NCBI RefSeq assembly: GCF_027580225.2
Contig: NC_073348.2
Span: 24,486,001-24,550,000, forward strand
From: Misgurnus anguillicaudatus
Lineage: Eukaryota; Chordata; Actinopteri; Cypriniformes; Cobitidae
Reading direction: 5' to 3'
DNA length: 64,000 bases
Part shown: piece after piece, positions 11,919 through 26,870 of the stretch
Layout of the letters: each line of letters starts with the position of its first letter
How positions within the stretch are numbered: the first letter of the stretch is position 1
Translations under genes and position numbers: made by a program
Notes under the pieces: model-generated
The model's database searches: none
The model's input: only the letters and a program-made list of their open reading frames with translations
Told to the model about the DNA's origin: nothing

Positions 11919-12406
11919 CTACTTTGGGGAAAGTTACTTTTAAAAGTAATGCACTACAATATTTAGTTACTCCCCAAAAAAAGTAACTAATTGCGTTACT
12001 TAGTTACTTTTCATGGAAAGTAATGCTTTCGTTATCTTTAAGTTACTTTTGCGTTACTTTTTCTTACCTGGCTGAGGCTTGATCTCTTTCAGGCCTTGCA
12101 GGTGTTTTTTATGATCGCAAAAATGTCAAGCTCTGGCCTGATACTCTGTTTCTGACTCAGACTGTTCCCGCTCAGGTGCACAGAGTGCTTAATTCTACGT
12201 TAATATGTTCAGTTTAATTCAGTAGATTATTTTATTTTTAAATTGAATTAATTAAACTGAAAAGTAACTTGCATTACTTTTTTTTAAAGTAACTCAAATA
12301 TTAATGTGTAGATTCATAAAGTAATGCGTTACTTTACTCGTTACTTCAGAAAAGTAATAATATTACATAATGCCCGTTACTTGTAATGCGTTACCCTCAA
12401 CACTGC
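11919..12406. mobile_element. GTTACTTTT-rich TIR element
   Basis: The left end has GGGGAAAGTTACTTTTAAAA and GTAATGCACTACAATATT; the right end has TTACTTGTAATGCGTTACCC and TCAACACTG. The ends are inverted, built from repeated AAGTAAC / GTTACTTT words. This is a common class of teleost hAT-like MITE by general appearance; target duplication not resolved. Confidence 0.6.
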
Positions 12407-12489
12407 TCTACACTGCTCAAAACTTACGTTTGAATCATAGTTTAAATAGTTACTAAATTCTTTAAATATGTAATCAGAGGCTACTTAAC

Positions 12490-12794
12490 GGTACATTCAC
12501 ACAGGACAGAAGCGTTAACGCTTGACGGAAGGCTTGTCTGAAGCCAACAGCCAATCACAGTGGCCGCTACACATGCTCCGGTCTTCCTTAAACGTAATTG
12601 GCTGGCTCTGCCTAGGTTATTTGCATGAGGCGATCTGATTGGCTGACGCACACGTTGAACGCTTGAAAAGTTAAGAAATGTTCAAGTTCTGCCGTGAGCA
12701 ATGACAGTGATGCGCCGACAGATCCACAACGCATTACATCACCCATTAAAAGTGAATGGGAAGCGTCAACGCTTACGCCCCGTGTGAATGTACC
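12490..12794. mobile_element. TIR element (GGTACATTCACAC)
   Basis: Left end GGTACATTCACAC and right end GTGTGAATGTACC are perfect inverted 13-mers. Next to them AGCGTTAACGCTTG and AGCGTCAACGCTTACG extend the imperfect pairing. The flanking duplication was not clear. Confidence 0.7.
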
Positions 12795-15274
12795 ACAGGC
12801 TGTGAGTCAGAAGTGGGCGGAATTATGATAATGCCCATCGTGTCCATGTCAACAAGCTGAGGAAGTAAACTGTTGTCTACAATCCTTGTGTAGTCCAAGA
12901 AAAGAAATTTCAGTTGGAGACGATAACTCACATCATCATATACTGTGGGATTTGTAACTTCGCACATTGTTAACATGTACTAACACACACTTACACACCA
13001 AAATAAATGTAAAATTGTGATTTGGATAATAGGTGCTCTTTAAAAAAGCCAAAAAATTATATAAAAACAGCTGACAGGACACATTTGTCCTATAGGAATC
13101 ACACGCCAACCAAGCAATTTCTATTGAGATGAATGAGAATTCTTTTGGATATCACCAGATTCCTCTGTAAACAGATTGTTTCTGCCACATTAAACGCACA
13201 TTTTTGCATCATGCTGATTGAGATCCTACTTCTGTTCCGCCTTTGCGCTCTAAAGACGGGTCCAGATGACAAAAATCACAGACAAATCCCATTTGTCCAC
13301 AACAACCCAGGGAAACAGTGTCTCCAATGCAGTGAGTAATGCATCCGACAGCATTGTGGAGGTATACACGCTCCCCGCACTCATCGCTTCCAGCGTAAAT
13401 GCGTGCCAAGTGCCGATGCGTCGCCGGGGAATCTCATCAGAGCATCGTCCAGCACACGCTCACTGATGGGGATTCCAACACCAACCGAAGCGATGAAAAT
13501 CATTCACAGGTTGGGAGGGATTTATTGGATCGGGATTTGGCCCCTCTACCACAGTTCAGTGCAACATTTGGTGGGTGTTTAGTGTGGGACTTTTGGACAC
13601 GTCTGAGGATGTGTAAAGGTGGTTTAGAGCCAAAGGATTGGAAGAAAGTGTAATTATCTTATCTGTCTCGCTCGCTCGCTGTCTCCAAGTTATTGAAGCT
13701 AATCGGAAAGGTTTCCTTTGACAAGCATCAGTTGCACCTTTAATTATCCCCTGTATTGGTACATAAAGGTTCTCCATCTGTCTACGAATTTCAAATTGGA
13801 TTAATTAAACAAATCAGCCAAAGTGACTTTAGCCAATGCTGAGTGTGAATACTAATGGCAATGTTATAGTATGCACACAGCATATGCAGTAGTAGTTGTT
13901 TAATAGATATTACGGTGTGTGCGCAGAACAACACTACTAATATCGCTTAAACTTTAAAAAATTTAAAAAATAGGCTTTATTTACGTCAAACCCATGAACC
14001 GTGCTTTGGTGCTTGCAGGGGGCGGCACATTCTCATTCTAGAGAGCATTTGATACTAAAAAAAAATTGTAGTGCATCGTGAGTCATCCATATTTTGGTCC
14101 ATTTATTTTGTGCAGTACACTGGAATATAAATGGTCTCGCTAATAGACAAAGACTAATTTTATAGGATCTGTGATGCGGTTTTATTTACACAAGCTTACC
14201 TAAACTTTAACACACTTCTGTTGCTGCCATATGCCATCTGTATTTGCATTATCAAATGCAGTTGTGCGTGTATAAGAAGTGTGACGTGGATTTGCTGGTT
14301 TTCCCATGAGGTTGTTCGACTCTGAAATAACCTTGATGATCCATTCAGATGCAAAGGTGGGGCCATTTCTTGGTCACGTCATGGGGGTTCGGATTGGAGC
14401 GTAGCTCTCTTTTTATTCAAGGCTGTACTGTGAATTAAAATCCCTATAATACGATCAATAAGGTGCTCAGCAAAACAAAAGGATGGTAACAGTTCAATAG
14501 TCATTTGAAGCCTGACACCAGTATATAATGTAGATTCGTTTAGTGGCGCAAGAAAGTTGCGTTCGGGGGAGCGTATGCAAATGTTAATAAATAAATAACC
14601 AGTTGGTCGAAGTTGCAAATGAAATATGGTATCGCTTTCGGTGAAAGAACAAACACTGGTATTCCTGCCATCAGAGTTGATTGGGTGAAAATTGGATTGG
14701 GATTATTCATTGGGAGAACGAGAGACAGTAAGGGAGCGTTTATATCATACATTCTGTGCCTGTTCCCTCTTATTTGTTGGTGTCTAATTGGCACGTGCAG
14801 TGTAATATATACTGATATACTGAAGATCTATTCTGTATTTAAAAGCAGAGGTTACGGTTGTTGTGGATCTGATGATAAGACTGCGTGTGATAGAGACACT
14901 GAATTATGACCCACGCTGATCAATATTAAATCAATGGGCCTGCTGATTGATGACCTGGCCATGACACACACACTCACTCACACCGATCATGTTACTCACT
15001 CCCCTCATTGTTATTTACAGCTCTGTAATATAGTTTTTTGCTTAGAATGCCCAACACATCTAGACATTTCCAAGTAAATATAAGCAATAAGTGGCAAGAT
15101 AGCATGCAGATAGCATTTTTTGTACAATGATGTCCTATTTTACAGAAAAATCCCAAATAAGATCTCTTTAAATAAAAAATAAAAATCTGGACATCTGTGA
15201 GATTATACTGAGAGCAAATGGAGACCCACAGGTCCTTGAAATCCTTGAAAGGCTTTTGAAAATAAACATACATA
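12795..15274. other. nlgn2: nlgn2 intron, mostly unique
   Basis: No gene was found. Segment 13,200-13,660 is GC-richer than its surroundings, with several CpGs (GCGTCGCCGGGGAATC), and 14,900-14,960 is a compact non-repetitive patch. Either could be a conserved non-coding element, but sequence alone cannot show it. The remaining open frames (60-98 codons) look random. Confidence 0.4.
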
Positions 15275-15815
15275 GATACAGGTCATTGAAAGTGCTTGAA
15301 TCTATAGACTTTTTAGGCATACATGCTAAACTGTTAGTTTTAAATGATTATACAGTATCTTCTGTATGTGAATGTTGATTCATACCAAAATGCTTTTTTG
15401 CATAGTTGTGTTTGACACATGAAAACGTCTAGGGTTACGTATGAGGCGCTGCATCTCCCTTGCCATACTTCATGCATCCCTGTAACGCCGTCTTTGGCAA
15501 TATTTGAGAAAGCGATATACTTCCTGGCTCCCGTGTCACCCTGTCTTTGTCGTTAAGCCTCACCATTGGTTGAATTTGATATACACATTCAGATGCACTT
15601 ACCCCTGGAGACGTCCCCAAAGTGTCACCGCAGTGACGCAGCGCAAGTTCCCTCAAAAGGGAACTGTAACAATGTATCTTTAAAGGTAACACAATGTAAC
15701 CTTGCTCTCACTTGAAATGTGTCTCCACATTTAGTCCTTGAATTTGAGAGTATTGGACCTGGAAAGTCCTTGAAAGGTCCTTAAATTTGAAGTTAACTAA
15801 GGTGTGGGAACTCTG
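15275..15815. mobile_element. hAT-like repeat, uninterrupted copy
   Basis: Shares its left part (ATAGATACAGGTCATTGAAA), middle (GCATAGTTGTGTTTGACACA, CTGTAACGCCGTCTTTGGCA) and right end (TAAGGTGTGGGAAC plus CTCTGT) with the interrupted copy at 45,485-49,915. Inside is a GC-richer block at about 15,430-15,700. The right terminus, reversed, begins CAGAGTTCCCACACC, resembling hAT-type ends. This copy provides the empty site for the large inner element at 45,516. Confidence 0.65.
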
Positions 15816-16380
15816 TACTGTATGTCTCATGTGTATTCTGTTTCAGAGATATCAGTAATGTTTCGACTTTAGTACATTTGCCAGGATAACGCATGTGATA
15901 AAAACAATGTTAGCAAATGCTGTACACATTTATTATAGTTTTATATGCTTACTGAAATGTTTATGTTATATACTCCCAACAACTGTGTCATTTACTTCTA
16001 CGTTTGTTTGTTAAGGTAACATTGCGTACGGATGTTTTCACGAACAAATCGTTATTCAACAAAAACTTTCGGATCAAAATTTCTTCTAAATGTATGCAAA
16101 ACTTCAAGAAAACCTAAAACCACTCATGCGCAATAATCACGTACTCTATAATCAAATACTAGGCTATAATTATGATTATAATAATGTTGATATATAAAAG
16201 TTACATGATTATATTTTATATTGTAATATTATCTGTATTATATATTATTATACATGATCTATATTATTATTATTATTATTATTATATACATTGTATTATA
16301 CATTATTATAGCCTACTTATTTTTTCTACACATAAAAAGAAGATGCACGTAATGACAAATCTTCATGCCAAAATGCCAAT
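15816..16380. repeat. AT-rich intron with (ATT)n tracts
   Basis: Contains ATTATTATTATTATTATTAT near 16,263-16,284 and similar low-complexity AT words. No gene. Confidence 0.6.
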
Positions 16381-16893
16381 TTAACTCATTCCCTGCCAGC
16401 CGTTTATTTTTTTTTTAAAGTTGCCTGCCAGTATTTTTTGTGATTTTCACAAAAGTTTCACAAAATGCCTTCAAGGAAAATTTTCTTTTAAAAATATATA
16501 AACATAAAAATATATCAAATGAAAGAACAGACCCTCTGCTTTTAAACAAATAATAAACAAACAAAATGGGGGACAAAATCCGTTTCATATATCTATATCT
16601 TTTTAAACTCTTAAATATGGGTATTTTTCTTTAAAAAAACATTTTTTTTTAGTAAAAAGCTGAAATAATTGCATTTTGTGAAGGAATTTGATAGAGATCA
16701 GTTAAGAACGAGTATCAAAACATACACAGAGTTTAAAAGTAGTAAAAAAATTTTTCTTCAGTTTTTTATTAATTGGATAAGTGGATAATCGCGGTATTAC
16801 AGATTAACATAAAAACTCATCAGGAACACACTTTTATGCAAATGTTTTCTCTTAATTGATGCGATAACTTGTCAATGGCAGGGAAAGAGTTAA
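16381..16893. mobile_element. TTAA-flanked MITE, family D copy 2
   Basis: Ends TTAACTCATTCCCTGCCAGC and CAATGGCAGGGAAAGAGTTA(A). About 510 bp, uninterrupted apart from small indels, so it is a useful reference for the heavily interrupted copies at 26,405 and 33,206. Confidence 0.8.
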
Positions 16894-18905
16894 TGACAAA
16901 GTTTTCTAGAGAAGTTTAAGTGTGCATAAAATGTGAATTATTAGTGAACAAGACCCAATGGCTTAATGAAAAATTTATTTTACATGAGACAAAGTTATTA
17001 AATAAGAACTAGGAATTCCATTAAATCTCCTGAACTATAAGAAAGCAACTTCTTAAAAAAGTAACAAAAAAAATGCTCTGATATGTGTTTTAAAACTTTT
17101 CATTACGGACCTTATGAAAAGATTAATAAACAAACAGTGATCCTTCACGTCCTGATGTTGCTATTAAAACAGGAAATTGTGCTTGTCTCTTTTTTAAATA
17201 GACAACAACTTGTAGTTTACATCACTGCTTTGAACCTACTGTAGATGTCCTACTTGTTATTGCTAGTTAATTGCATGTGGTATTAAGGAGAGAGGCCATC
17301 TGTATTCCAGGAAGCATTTGATTGGACAAATATTCCACAAGTGCACGATGCGTCATCAAGTGCGTTCGATCTGTTTCCGGGAATTTTTTTTGAGAATGTC
17401 AAATAAGTTACTTTTGTCAACATCTGTCAACGTTTTTGCACTAATGCATGATCTCAAAGCGAATAGTATGCAAAAGCCCCAAAACTCTAAATGATCTTTA
17501 AATGTCATTTGAATGTTATGATAGCTGTGGATCAGACTGCATCACCGCTGTGATGAACTGTGAACTCTTCACATGCTGTTCACCAATAAATACAGTGTCA
17601 CAATAGCACAGCTGTTCAGAGCACACTGCTGAACGCATCTTAATCCAAAACGCTGCATTGACAAAGTAAGAAACCAGAATAATTTGCTTTTAATTCATTT
17701 TTAGCACAAAAATGAGCATCATTCAATACAGCTTCTGTGAGTGTGTGCGTGTGTAGACTGGGTACTTAAAAGAGGTGACAGGATCAAATATGTTTGTATT
17801 TGTCTAGTCAGTGCAATAGTTGAACCCAAGCCCAAGGAAGATCAGATATCAGTTATATTGATGTGTTTGGCCGCAGCCATGTTGTGTGTGGTGGTTTTTG
17901 AGCGCTGACACCATTCAGCTTACCACAGAGCACGACAGATGGACAACCACCTCTGCTATGTGCATATCAGGAAAACATCTGCATCTCAGCGCAAACATGA
18001 TATAAATCCAATCACAGGTGTATGGTGGGGATAATCTGGCATTCATATTTACATCTGATCTCACAATTTAAGAATTTATTTCAAAAAGTACATTTGTTAT
18101 AGTGATCTTGTCAACTTCTTTTTAAAAGTCAAATTTCCTTCTTTTTATTGAAATACACAAGAACGTTCTCGAATCATGAGCTGGGATTACATGAATCATC
18201 AGGTTTTGCACGTACTTGCATCGTCCAAACCAAAAGCCTGCTGTTAAAGGCTTTGATAAATCTATAAAAATCTAAATTAATTTGTAAACAACAAAATGTA
18301 TTAAATTAGAAAAAGCATTAGTGATGTAAGACTTTCGTATCCCACTGTATAGTTTCACCCAAAGCCTCATTACCCTAATATCATGTCGAGAGATATGCAT
18401 GCGATTCTTCCTTCGCCAAGGGTTGCAACCAGTGCTGTGGATCATGAAAAGCCCCTGCAGGCAAATCTCACTTTATACTCTCTCTCTTTCCCATATTTTG
18501 CTTTCCCTTAAAATTACATCTGTGAAGTACAGTTCAGCTGCATAGGACAGTTTGTCTTGTTGGCTTGTATTCAGATCACTTTAAACAGCTTGACTTCTGA
18601 AGAAAATGTGAGCATTACTGAGGTCTTTTGGGTGGTTGTCAGGCTATTGCTGTGCACCCAGCAAGCCACCTTCTAGGTTATAGACTCGATATAGTCCAAC
18701 TATGAGTATCCCACTGCTAGCCAAAATAAAATGGAATATATTGTTATATGTTATATATCGTTTTTGCCAAAATAACTTGTGAGATGTATAATATCCCATC
18801 ATGTAAGCAAAGTCAATAGTGATGACAAAGTGTTTGGCTTTATTTATTAATTTTTTGGCTATGTTTGGTCTATTTGATTATTACTGACCGCCTAAATTTT
18901 GCCTT
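16894..18905. other. nlgn2: nlgn2 intron, nothing specific
   Basis: No gene, tRNA-like box pair or paired termini was identified. Composition is ordinary for this intron. Confidence 0.45.
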
Positions 18906-19524
18906 CACTGTTAGACTTTTTATTGTATATATGCGGTAACTCACTGCCCCATTACAGTACCATTACTGTACATTTTTTTTACAGTATGATGCCTTTGCCG
19001 CAGTTCCCTTTTACAGTATAACACCCTTACTGTAACCTAGTTTAAAAAAGTCACTTGATGAAACTTACTCTCCTGACACTCCGAGGAGCGAAATCTTGGT
19101 GTTTTGGAGTCTTGAGGTCAAATTCAAATATGACGGTCAATCATTTATCCATAATCCTTTTCTTGTTTCTATCTACAATTCTCAATAAATTATTTACACT
19201 GCTGAAAAACAATTCACATTTTGAAATTTGCTTCACTGCTAAAAGCATAACAAATAAAATGTATTTCATTTCATGGATCCTTATTTTATTTTTCCATTTT
19301 ATATGCTTTTATAACACTGTTTTATTCAACTACAGTAGCACTACTGCTGTTGTTTTACAGCAGTCTACCGCAAATTCAAAACATACAGTAAATCACTGTA
19401 AATTAAATGTTAATACCCATAATGCAATGCATATTACAGTAATTAATTGGAAAAGAAAATGATGGTATTTTACTGGGCATTTTGTGGTTAGTAACTGTAA
19501 AAATTACAGTTAAGTCTAACAGTG
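18906..19524. mobile_element. TIR element (CACTGTTAGACTT)
   Basis: Left end CACTGTTAGACTTTTTATTG and right end TACAGTTAAGTCTAACAGTG are inverted over 13 bp. The interior is rich in TTACAGTA / TACTGTAA words. A 135-codon open frame inside it is AT-driven and resembles no transposase. Confidence 0.65.
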
Positions 19525-19624
19525 TTGTTTTAGCCTAGACATCTAAACTGTGTTTGGACAGATTTTAAATGTCTTTTAAATGCAAAATTGCTGTATTTAC
19601 ATTGTGTAATAAGAGGGACGGAAA

Positions 19625-20205
19625 ATTTAAAGTTGCAATTTTCTAGGCTGAAATGGCTAGGAACTATACTCTCATCCTGGCGTTATAACCAAGGATCTTT
19701 GCTGCTGTATCATGGGTGCAGCATGCGCAAGGATATTACGCAGTGCCCCAAAATAGTCCCGATTGCAACTCTGCAACTACACAAACTTAGTGCAGTTCAC
19801 ATTGAAAGTTAGCTAGCTGGGGACTATTTTCGAGCATTGCGTAATATCTTTGCCCCTACTGCACCTATGGTACAAAGAACCTTGATTATTTCGCCTGATG
19901 AGAGTATAGTTCCTAGAAATATTAGCCTAGAAAATCGCAACTTTTATTTTTCCATTGGCCTGAGCACACCATGAAACTACAGAAGGGCCAAGTTTTAAAT
20001 AGGAAAAATGGTATTTGGTCATTTTTAGCGCAATGCTAATGGTCTAATCAGATTCAATGAATGATGCTAAGCTATGCTAAAAGTGGTACCGCCAGCCTTG
20101 GAGATTGGCTGAATGGATTCCAAAACAATAAAACGGAAATGTTTAACTTTGTGGGAGCTGAAAAAATGCGCCTATTTTCAAAAAAGTGGAGTGTCCCTTT
20201 AAGGT
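19625..20205. mobile_element. Foldback repeat, right end GTGTCCCTTTAAG
   Basis: Two arms of roughly 130 bp pair with each other: left 19,629-19,765 (GTTGCAATTTTCTAGGCTGA, GGAACTATACTCTCATCC), right 19,815-19,950 (GATGAGAGTATAGTTCC, TAGCCTAGAAAATCGCAAC). A further 250 bp runs to TGGAGTGTCCCTTTAAGG. The matching left TIR was not seen, so the copy is probably truncated. Confidence 0.55.
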
Positions 20206-20604
20206 ACTTGCTTCCCAGGGGAATTCATTTTGTGAAACCCTGCTGTGCATCCCTTATTTCTTAGTGGTTGCTCTTTTATAGCTCAAGAGATTTGATAGAT
20301 CACTCAGTTGTCTTTCATTTAAGTTAATTAACTTAGTCTCAGGTGTTTCACCTAAAACTAGTTGGGAGAAAATAATCAAACAAAAGAGACAAAAATACAT
20401 TAAGAGTATGGGGCTGTAAAATAAATCTAGATTGTATAAGTAGTCTAGATTTGGTTAAGTTTTGAAGTTATTTGAAATCTTTAATTTGATTGCAGATTTG
20501 GTAAATCTGAGCTCAGTTTGTGACATTGTTAAGATCTCTTCTGAAACACCAATGGAGACATTTGTGAATTTTCTTTTTTCCTTTATATCCAAGACGCAGG
20601 AGAC

Positions 20605-20843
20605 TTAAGGGGATAGCTCACCGAAAAATGAAAATTCTGTCATCATTTACTCACCCTAAAGCTGTTACAGACCTGTATAAATTTCAAATGAAGATATTTA
20701 AAAAAAAGTTTAATAACCAAACGTGCTGCCAAAATATAAATTGCGATTTTGCATACAAAATATTTTTTGTGCATAATTTGTGTGTTTGCACTGTGTAATT
20801 ATTTATATAAATACATTTACATAGTATTTAAGAAACATTACAT

Positions 20844-20906
<63 letters not shown>

Positions 20907-21310
20907 TATATTTATATTATAAATAAAAATAAAAAATACACCTAATTAAATTTTTTTCTTAAATTCATAAATATATGTGTGTATTATATATACATAATAT
21001 ATACACATGGTACTCACACACATATATTATGCAAACACAAACTTTTATTTTGTATGTGATTAATCGCGATTAATCTTTTGACAGCCCTAAACCAAACAGA
21101 TCTGGGGCACCGTTCACTTCCATAGTATTATTTTTTTCTACTACTATGGAAGTCAGTAGTGCCCCAGATCTGCTTGGTTACAGGTATTCTTTAAAATATC
21201 TTTTAAATAAATTGTATTCCGATGAACAAAGAAATGTATACAGGTCTGTAACAAATTGAGGGCGAGTAAAGGATGACAGATTTTTTTTTTTCACTGAACT
21301 ATCCCTTTAA
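20605..21310. mobile_element. Family A TTAA foldback MITE with nested insertion
   Basis: Ends TTAAGGGGATAGCTCACCG and TGAACTATCCCTTTAA flank arms such as CAGATCTGGGGCACC / GTGCCCCAGATCTG. Between the arms, about 20,742-21,093 is a different repeat ending GATTAATCGCGATTAATC and TTTTGACAGCCCTAA, a common fish element, which itself contains the (TA)n run at 20,850-20,902. Confidence 0.7.
20850..20902. repeat. (TA)n microsatellite
   Basis: A run of about 26 TA units inside the nested repeat of the preceding entry. Confidence 0.9.
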
Positions 21311-22297
21311 GCAAAAGTTTCCATTTGCTCTCCTTTGATATCTAGAAGAAATAACTAAGATCTCATCTGGGATTTTCTTATACTGTAAGTTATCGTCCCA
21401 AAAGCACCAAGTCTGTATGTGTAAAGTTTCCTCAACAAAACTCTGAATCAAAGTATCATTTATATAACACAAACTGCGCTATATTTAAACCTCAAACCAT
21501 AAGTTTGTGCAATAGTAATAGAGATTACTGTAGCAAGCATCACTGACACACAGCAGACCCTCTTTCACAATGAAAGGTCTATTAGTGTCATCTCTACATG
21601 AACACACAAACACATATCTTTTAACTCCAGCTGTGCTCTGTATGGGATGGCAGCTGTGTTCTTGTCTAGCCTCTGCCACAGTTCTGCCTCCGCCAAGCCA
21701 CCAGAATCCTCCATTTTTATTACTGGTTCAACAAGCGTTTAGCATCCATGTGCTTTATTAAAAGCTATATTTTATAGCGCAGCACGATGCAGGGGACATA
21801 GATAGCCTGGCAGAGAGAGAGAGAGAGAGAGATATATAGAATGCGACAGGAGAGAGAGAGGACGAGAGAAAGATGACACTCGTTTGAGCGGGAGCAGCTG
21901 GAAGATTGCTAGCAGTAACTGAAGGTTTATGTCACAGAGATACGAACAGTCTTCCTCTCGCACGGCCCACGGGCGCAGAATGGCGCGCACACATGCGCGT
22001 GCGAGATGACCTCATTTACTCAGAGCGCTCGGAAACGATTACACCGGTGATTCGTCCCTTCCCGAAATTTCACAGAAAAACTGCCCATTACATCATGTCA
22101 CCCCAGGCTGTGTTTACCTCTGTATAGGGCGACTTTTATAAATAACCTGAAATGGCATTCGCAAGACATTTAACTCACCAGTTTTAAGTCAAACAGAATA
22201 GGTGGAAAGTAATGTAGGGGCCTGATTGAATTTATTGAAAGGTGAGGGACTAAATTACTGGTTAATATTATGTTGCCCCGCCCAGGGCACAGTTATC
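21311..22297. other. nlgn2: nlgn2 intron with a CpG-rich patch
   Basis: (GA)n tracts lie at about 21,810-21,865. A GC/CpG-rich patch at about 21,955-22,035 (GGCGCGCACACATGCGCG) stands out from AT-rich surroundings. No gene was recognised; an intronic regulatory element is possible. Confidence 0.4.
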
Positions 22298-23896
<1,599 letters not shown>

Positions 23897-25399
23897 CTAT
23901 TTCTAACTATTATATAGACATTTGTCTAGGCTTTTGCGTAGTGTTTTTCTAGGTATTTTGCAAAAAATAATAAGGAGACAGAGAGATGTACAGTAAAAAT
24001 GCAGAAAGGGAGAGAGTGAGAGAGAAAAAGCAACCTAAAGACATCTCTACACGGTAAGCCTGTCACAGAGGACAAACCTGCTGGTTACACTGGGATGGCG
24101 TATTGCCGGTTTCCCTGTCATGCCGCCCTGTCAAAACGTACCAAATGCACACGCACACAATCTCTCTCACACACCTCAAAAAGAAAGTGTTTACAGCACA
24201 AACCATTCAGCACACACACAAAAACTCAAAGCCTGCAACATCTTTCAGGCTGGGAGTAAAGCCACATTCACAAAACCAGGTTTTCTGTTTCTAGTTGTCA
24301 CCAGACGCTCCCCAACTTCTCCCACGTAAATGATCCTTCCTCCATTTTAAGTCTTCATTATCATGGTTCCAGTTGTCCGCATATCTCTCCGTCTCTCCAT
24401 TCTGGGTCTTAGTTTTAAAGCCAGTGCATCATCCTCAAAGAGCAGCAGGATTAGGTTTCTGGGAAGTGCTTGAGTCCTAATGGAGGCTGTAGACCGTATA
24501 GACGGAAGCGGCAACCAGTAAAATTGTGAAAGCTTGATCTCGCAATGCTTTCAAGCGTCGATAAAGTGCTGATGTGGCTGGGGCTTAATCACATGCGCAC
24601 GCACGGGCTCCTATCAACCTGTCTCATGGTCTCCGGCCTTTACTGGAAGAACCGACCTGAGATGGTGAATTGAACTGAAAATCACGTCAGCATTGATCGA
24701 GTCTCCAAGCCTAAGTACAACTCGAGAGAGTCCGCTCAGAGCAACACACACTCATACCAAGGCCCAAAATTAACTTAGTGCCAATAGTGAGTGAATTGCG
24801 AAAATTAATTCGCAATAGATAGCCATGGAAGTGTATTTTGCAGAATTGTTTTATCTATCAATATTTTTCTATAAGTGCATATATAGTCCTCATGAAAGTG
24901 GTATTAAATGCTTGTGCATGTCGGCACATGGAGAAAAGATTTTTGGCATCGAACATACAGTACGAGTGAATTTTCCAGAGAGGGAAATTAAAGTTATTAA
25001 AAGACACTTTTTAAGCGTCTTTATTTTTTAAAAGTGTAGCGTGTTTGCAACTTGACTAGTTCATCACATCAAAAATGGTTACACAATCCCACAACTTAAC
25101 TTCAGCCGTATTCCTTTTACAGTAATAAAGAAAGGTGCTACAAAAGGTTCTTCAAAGCGATGCCATTTCACCAAGAGCCATTCAGCTAAAGTTTCATAAA
25201 ATAATTATTTCTTTCTTACCTTTTTATAACCTAAAGAACCTTTATTGAAACGAAATAAATCGTTTTTCAGATGGGAAGGTTCTTTATGGACAGCCCAAAT
25301 TGGTTTGGTGTTGCACCTTTAATAGCGCAATTGGTGACTACTTCAGTTTTATTTATTAATGAATCTTTGCCAAAAAATGTTGACTACATGCCATAAGTA
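23897..25399. other. nlgn2: nlgn2 intron
   Basis: No gene. Around 25,120-25,300 are paired AAGGTTCTT / AAAGAACCTTTA words typical of a common fish repeat with TIR-like ends, but the termini are unclear. The rest shows nothing specific. Confidence 0.4.
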
Positions 25400-25613
25400 C
25401 ACTGAAAAAAATTATTCATTAAATTTACTACATTTTTTAAGGTAAGTGGCTGCAATCAATTTATTTAAGCTACATTTAAACAAAAGTTTTTTGTTTTGTT
25501 TTGCCCTTCTAATTTTTTTGTTAAAATGTAGCTTGTAGATAAATGTAGATAAATTGATTGCAACCACTTACCTTAAAAAAATTGAGTAAATTGAATAAAA
25601 CATTTTTTCAGTG
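25400..25613. mobile_element. TA-flanked foldback MITE, family E copy 1
   Basis: TA|CACTGAAAAAAATTATTCAT at the left and TTTTTTCAGTG|TA at the right. The whole element is close to a palindrome, with arms of about 85 bp sharing GGTAAGTGGCTGCAATCAAT and its complement. TA flanks fit Tc1/mariner-type insertion. Confidence 0.85.
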
Positions 25614-26404
25614 TATTTGTTATGTGTGTGTGAATGACATTGTAAGTATTTAAGGCCTAAAAAATAGTTGTATATGTGTTTATGTAACTTTGCTTGTGTT
25701 AGATACTCACAGACTAGAATTGTACACACAACAATGACAAATAGGGGTGTGTGTGTATGTGTGGTCTGCTGGTGTGGAGAGGCCATGTAGCAGATAAACG
25801 GTAAATAAATGGAGACGATTTCTATCTCGTCTCTTACAGGCCCACCGCCAGGGGGAGGGGGGTCACACTGATAATACCCATTAATGGCTGTCGCCACACA
25901 AACATTTAGCATTTAACCCGAGGTAGCGAGAGATGCTAATGCGTTTCGCTACACCGGGCGCTCTCAGTTCCTGTTCTGAAAGACCCAGAGACAAAAGGAT
26001 TCTGGTTTGCAGTGTTTAGTAATAAATACACAAATACATTTTAACAAGAATCTTTGGGGTAAGTTTGCTAGTTGCTTAAGCTGAGCTGCACTGTAGAATT
26101 AAACTTTAACACCAGATGATAATACGGTCTAGAAAGCTTCATTTATTTTTACATTATACAATTTAAGCATTTAAAAGATGCTTTTAGCTACAGTGCTTTA
26201 CATTTACATTTAGGCATTCAGCAGACGCTCGGCTTACAAAGATGAGAAAAACAGCAAAGTGATTTATCATAGGAAAGCATGAGAATGAAATTACAAGGTA
26301 TACATTTTTAATCAGCATGTCTTTTAACCGTGTACATTTTATAAAATGCAATTTATAAATTGTACTTTCATATGCTTACAAAATGTAGATGGACTATAAC
26401 TTAA
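25614..26404. other. nlgn2: nlgn2 intron with a V-SINE tail fragment
   Basis: At about 26,195-26,240 TTTACATTTACATTTAGGCA and TTCAGCAGACGCTC match the reverse complement of the fish V-SINE tail. The remainder, including a C/G homopolymer patch near 25,845-25,863, shows no gene. Confidence 0.45.
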
Positions 26405-26604
26405 TTAACTCTTTCCCCACCAGCATTTTTTTTTAAAGTTGCCAGCCCCAGCATTTTTCATGATTTTCACAAAAGTTTAATGCTTTCCAGAAAATATTCT
26501 TCTTTAAATATATTAACACTAATATATCAAATGAAAGAACGGACTCAATGATTTAAAAAAAATAATAATTTAGTTCTCTTGTAATCACCTCTCAAATACG
26601 GTTA

Positions 26605-26797
26605 CACTGAAAAAAAGATATTCAATTTACTGTTTTTTTTTTAAGGTAAGTGGTTGCAATCAATTTTTTTTAAGCTACATTTAACAAAAGTGTTTTGTTT
26701 TGTTTTTCTAATATTTTTGTTTAAATGTAGCTTAAATAAATTGATTGCGACCACTTAAAAATAATTGAGTAAATTGAATGAATACATTTTTTCAGTG
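26605..26797. mobile_element. Family E MITE copy 2, nested
   Basis: TA|CACTGAAAAAAAGATATTC to TTTTTTCAGTG|TA, near-palindromic, inside family D copy 3. Confidence 0.8.
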
Positions 26798-26870
26798 TAG
26801 GTTTCTTTAAAAACACAAAATTTTGAGCAAAAAGCTGAGATAATTTCGTTTTTGTGAAGGACTTTTGATA

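Noticed and set aside
19055..19462. 135-codon + strand open frame
   Set aside because: Within a TIR element, AT-driven composition, no transposase motif.
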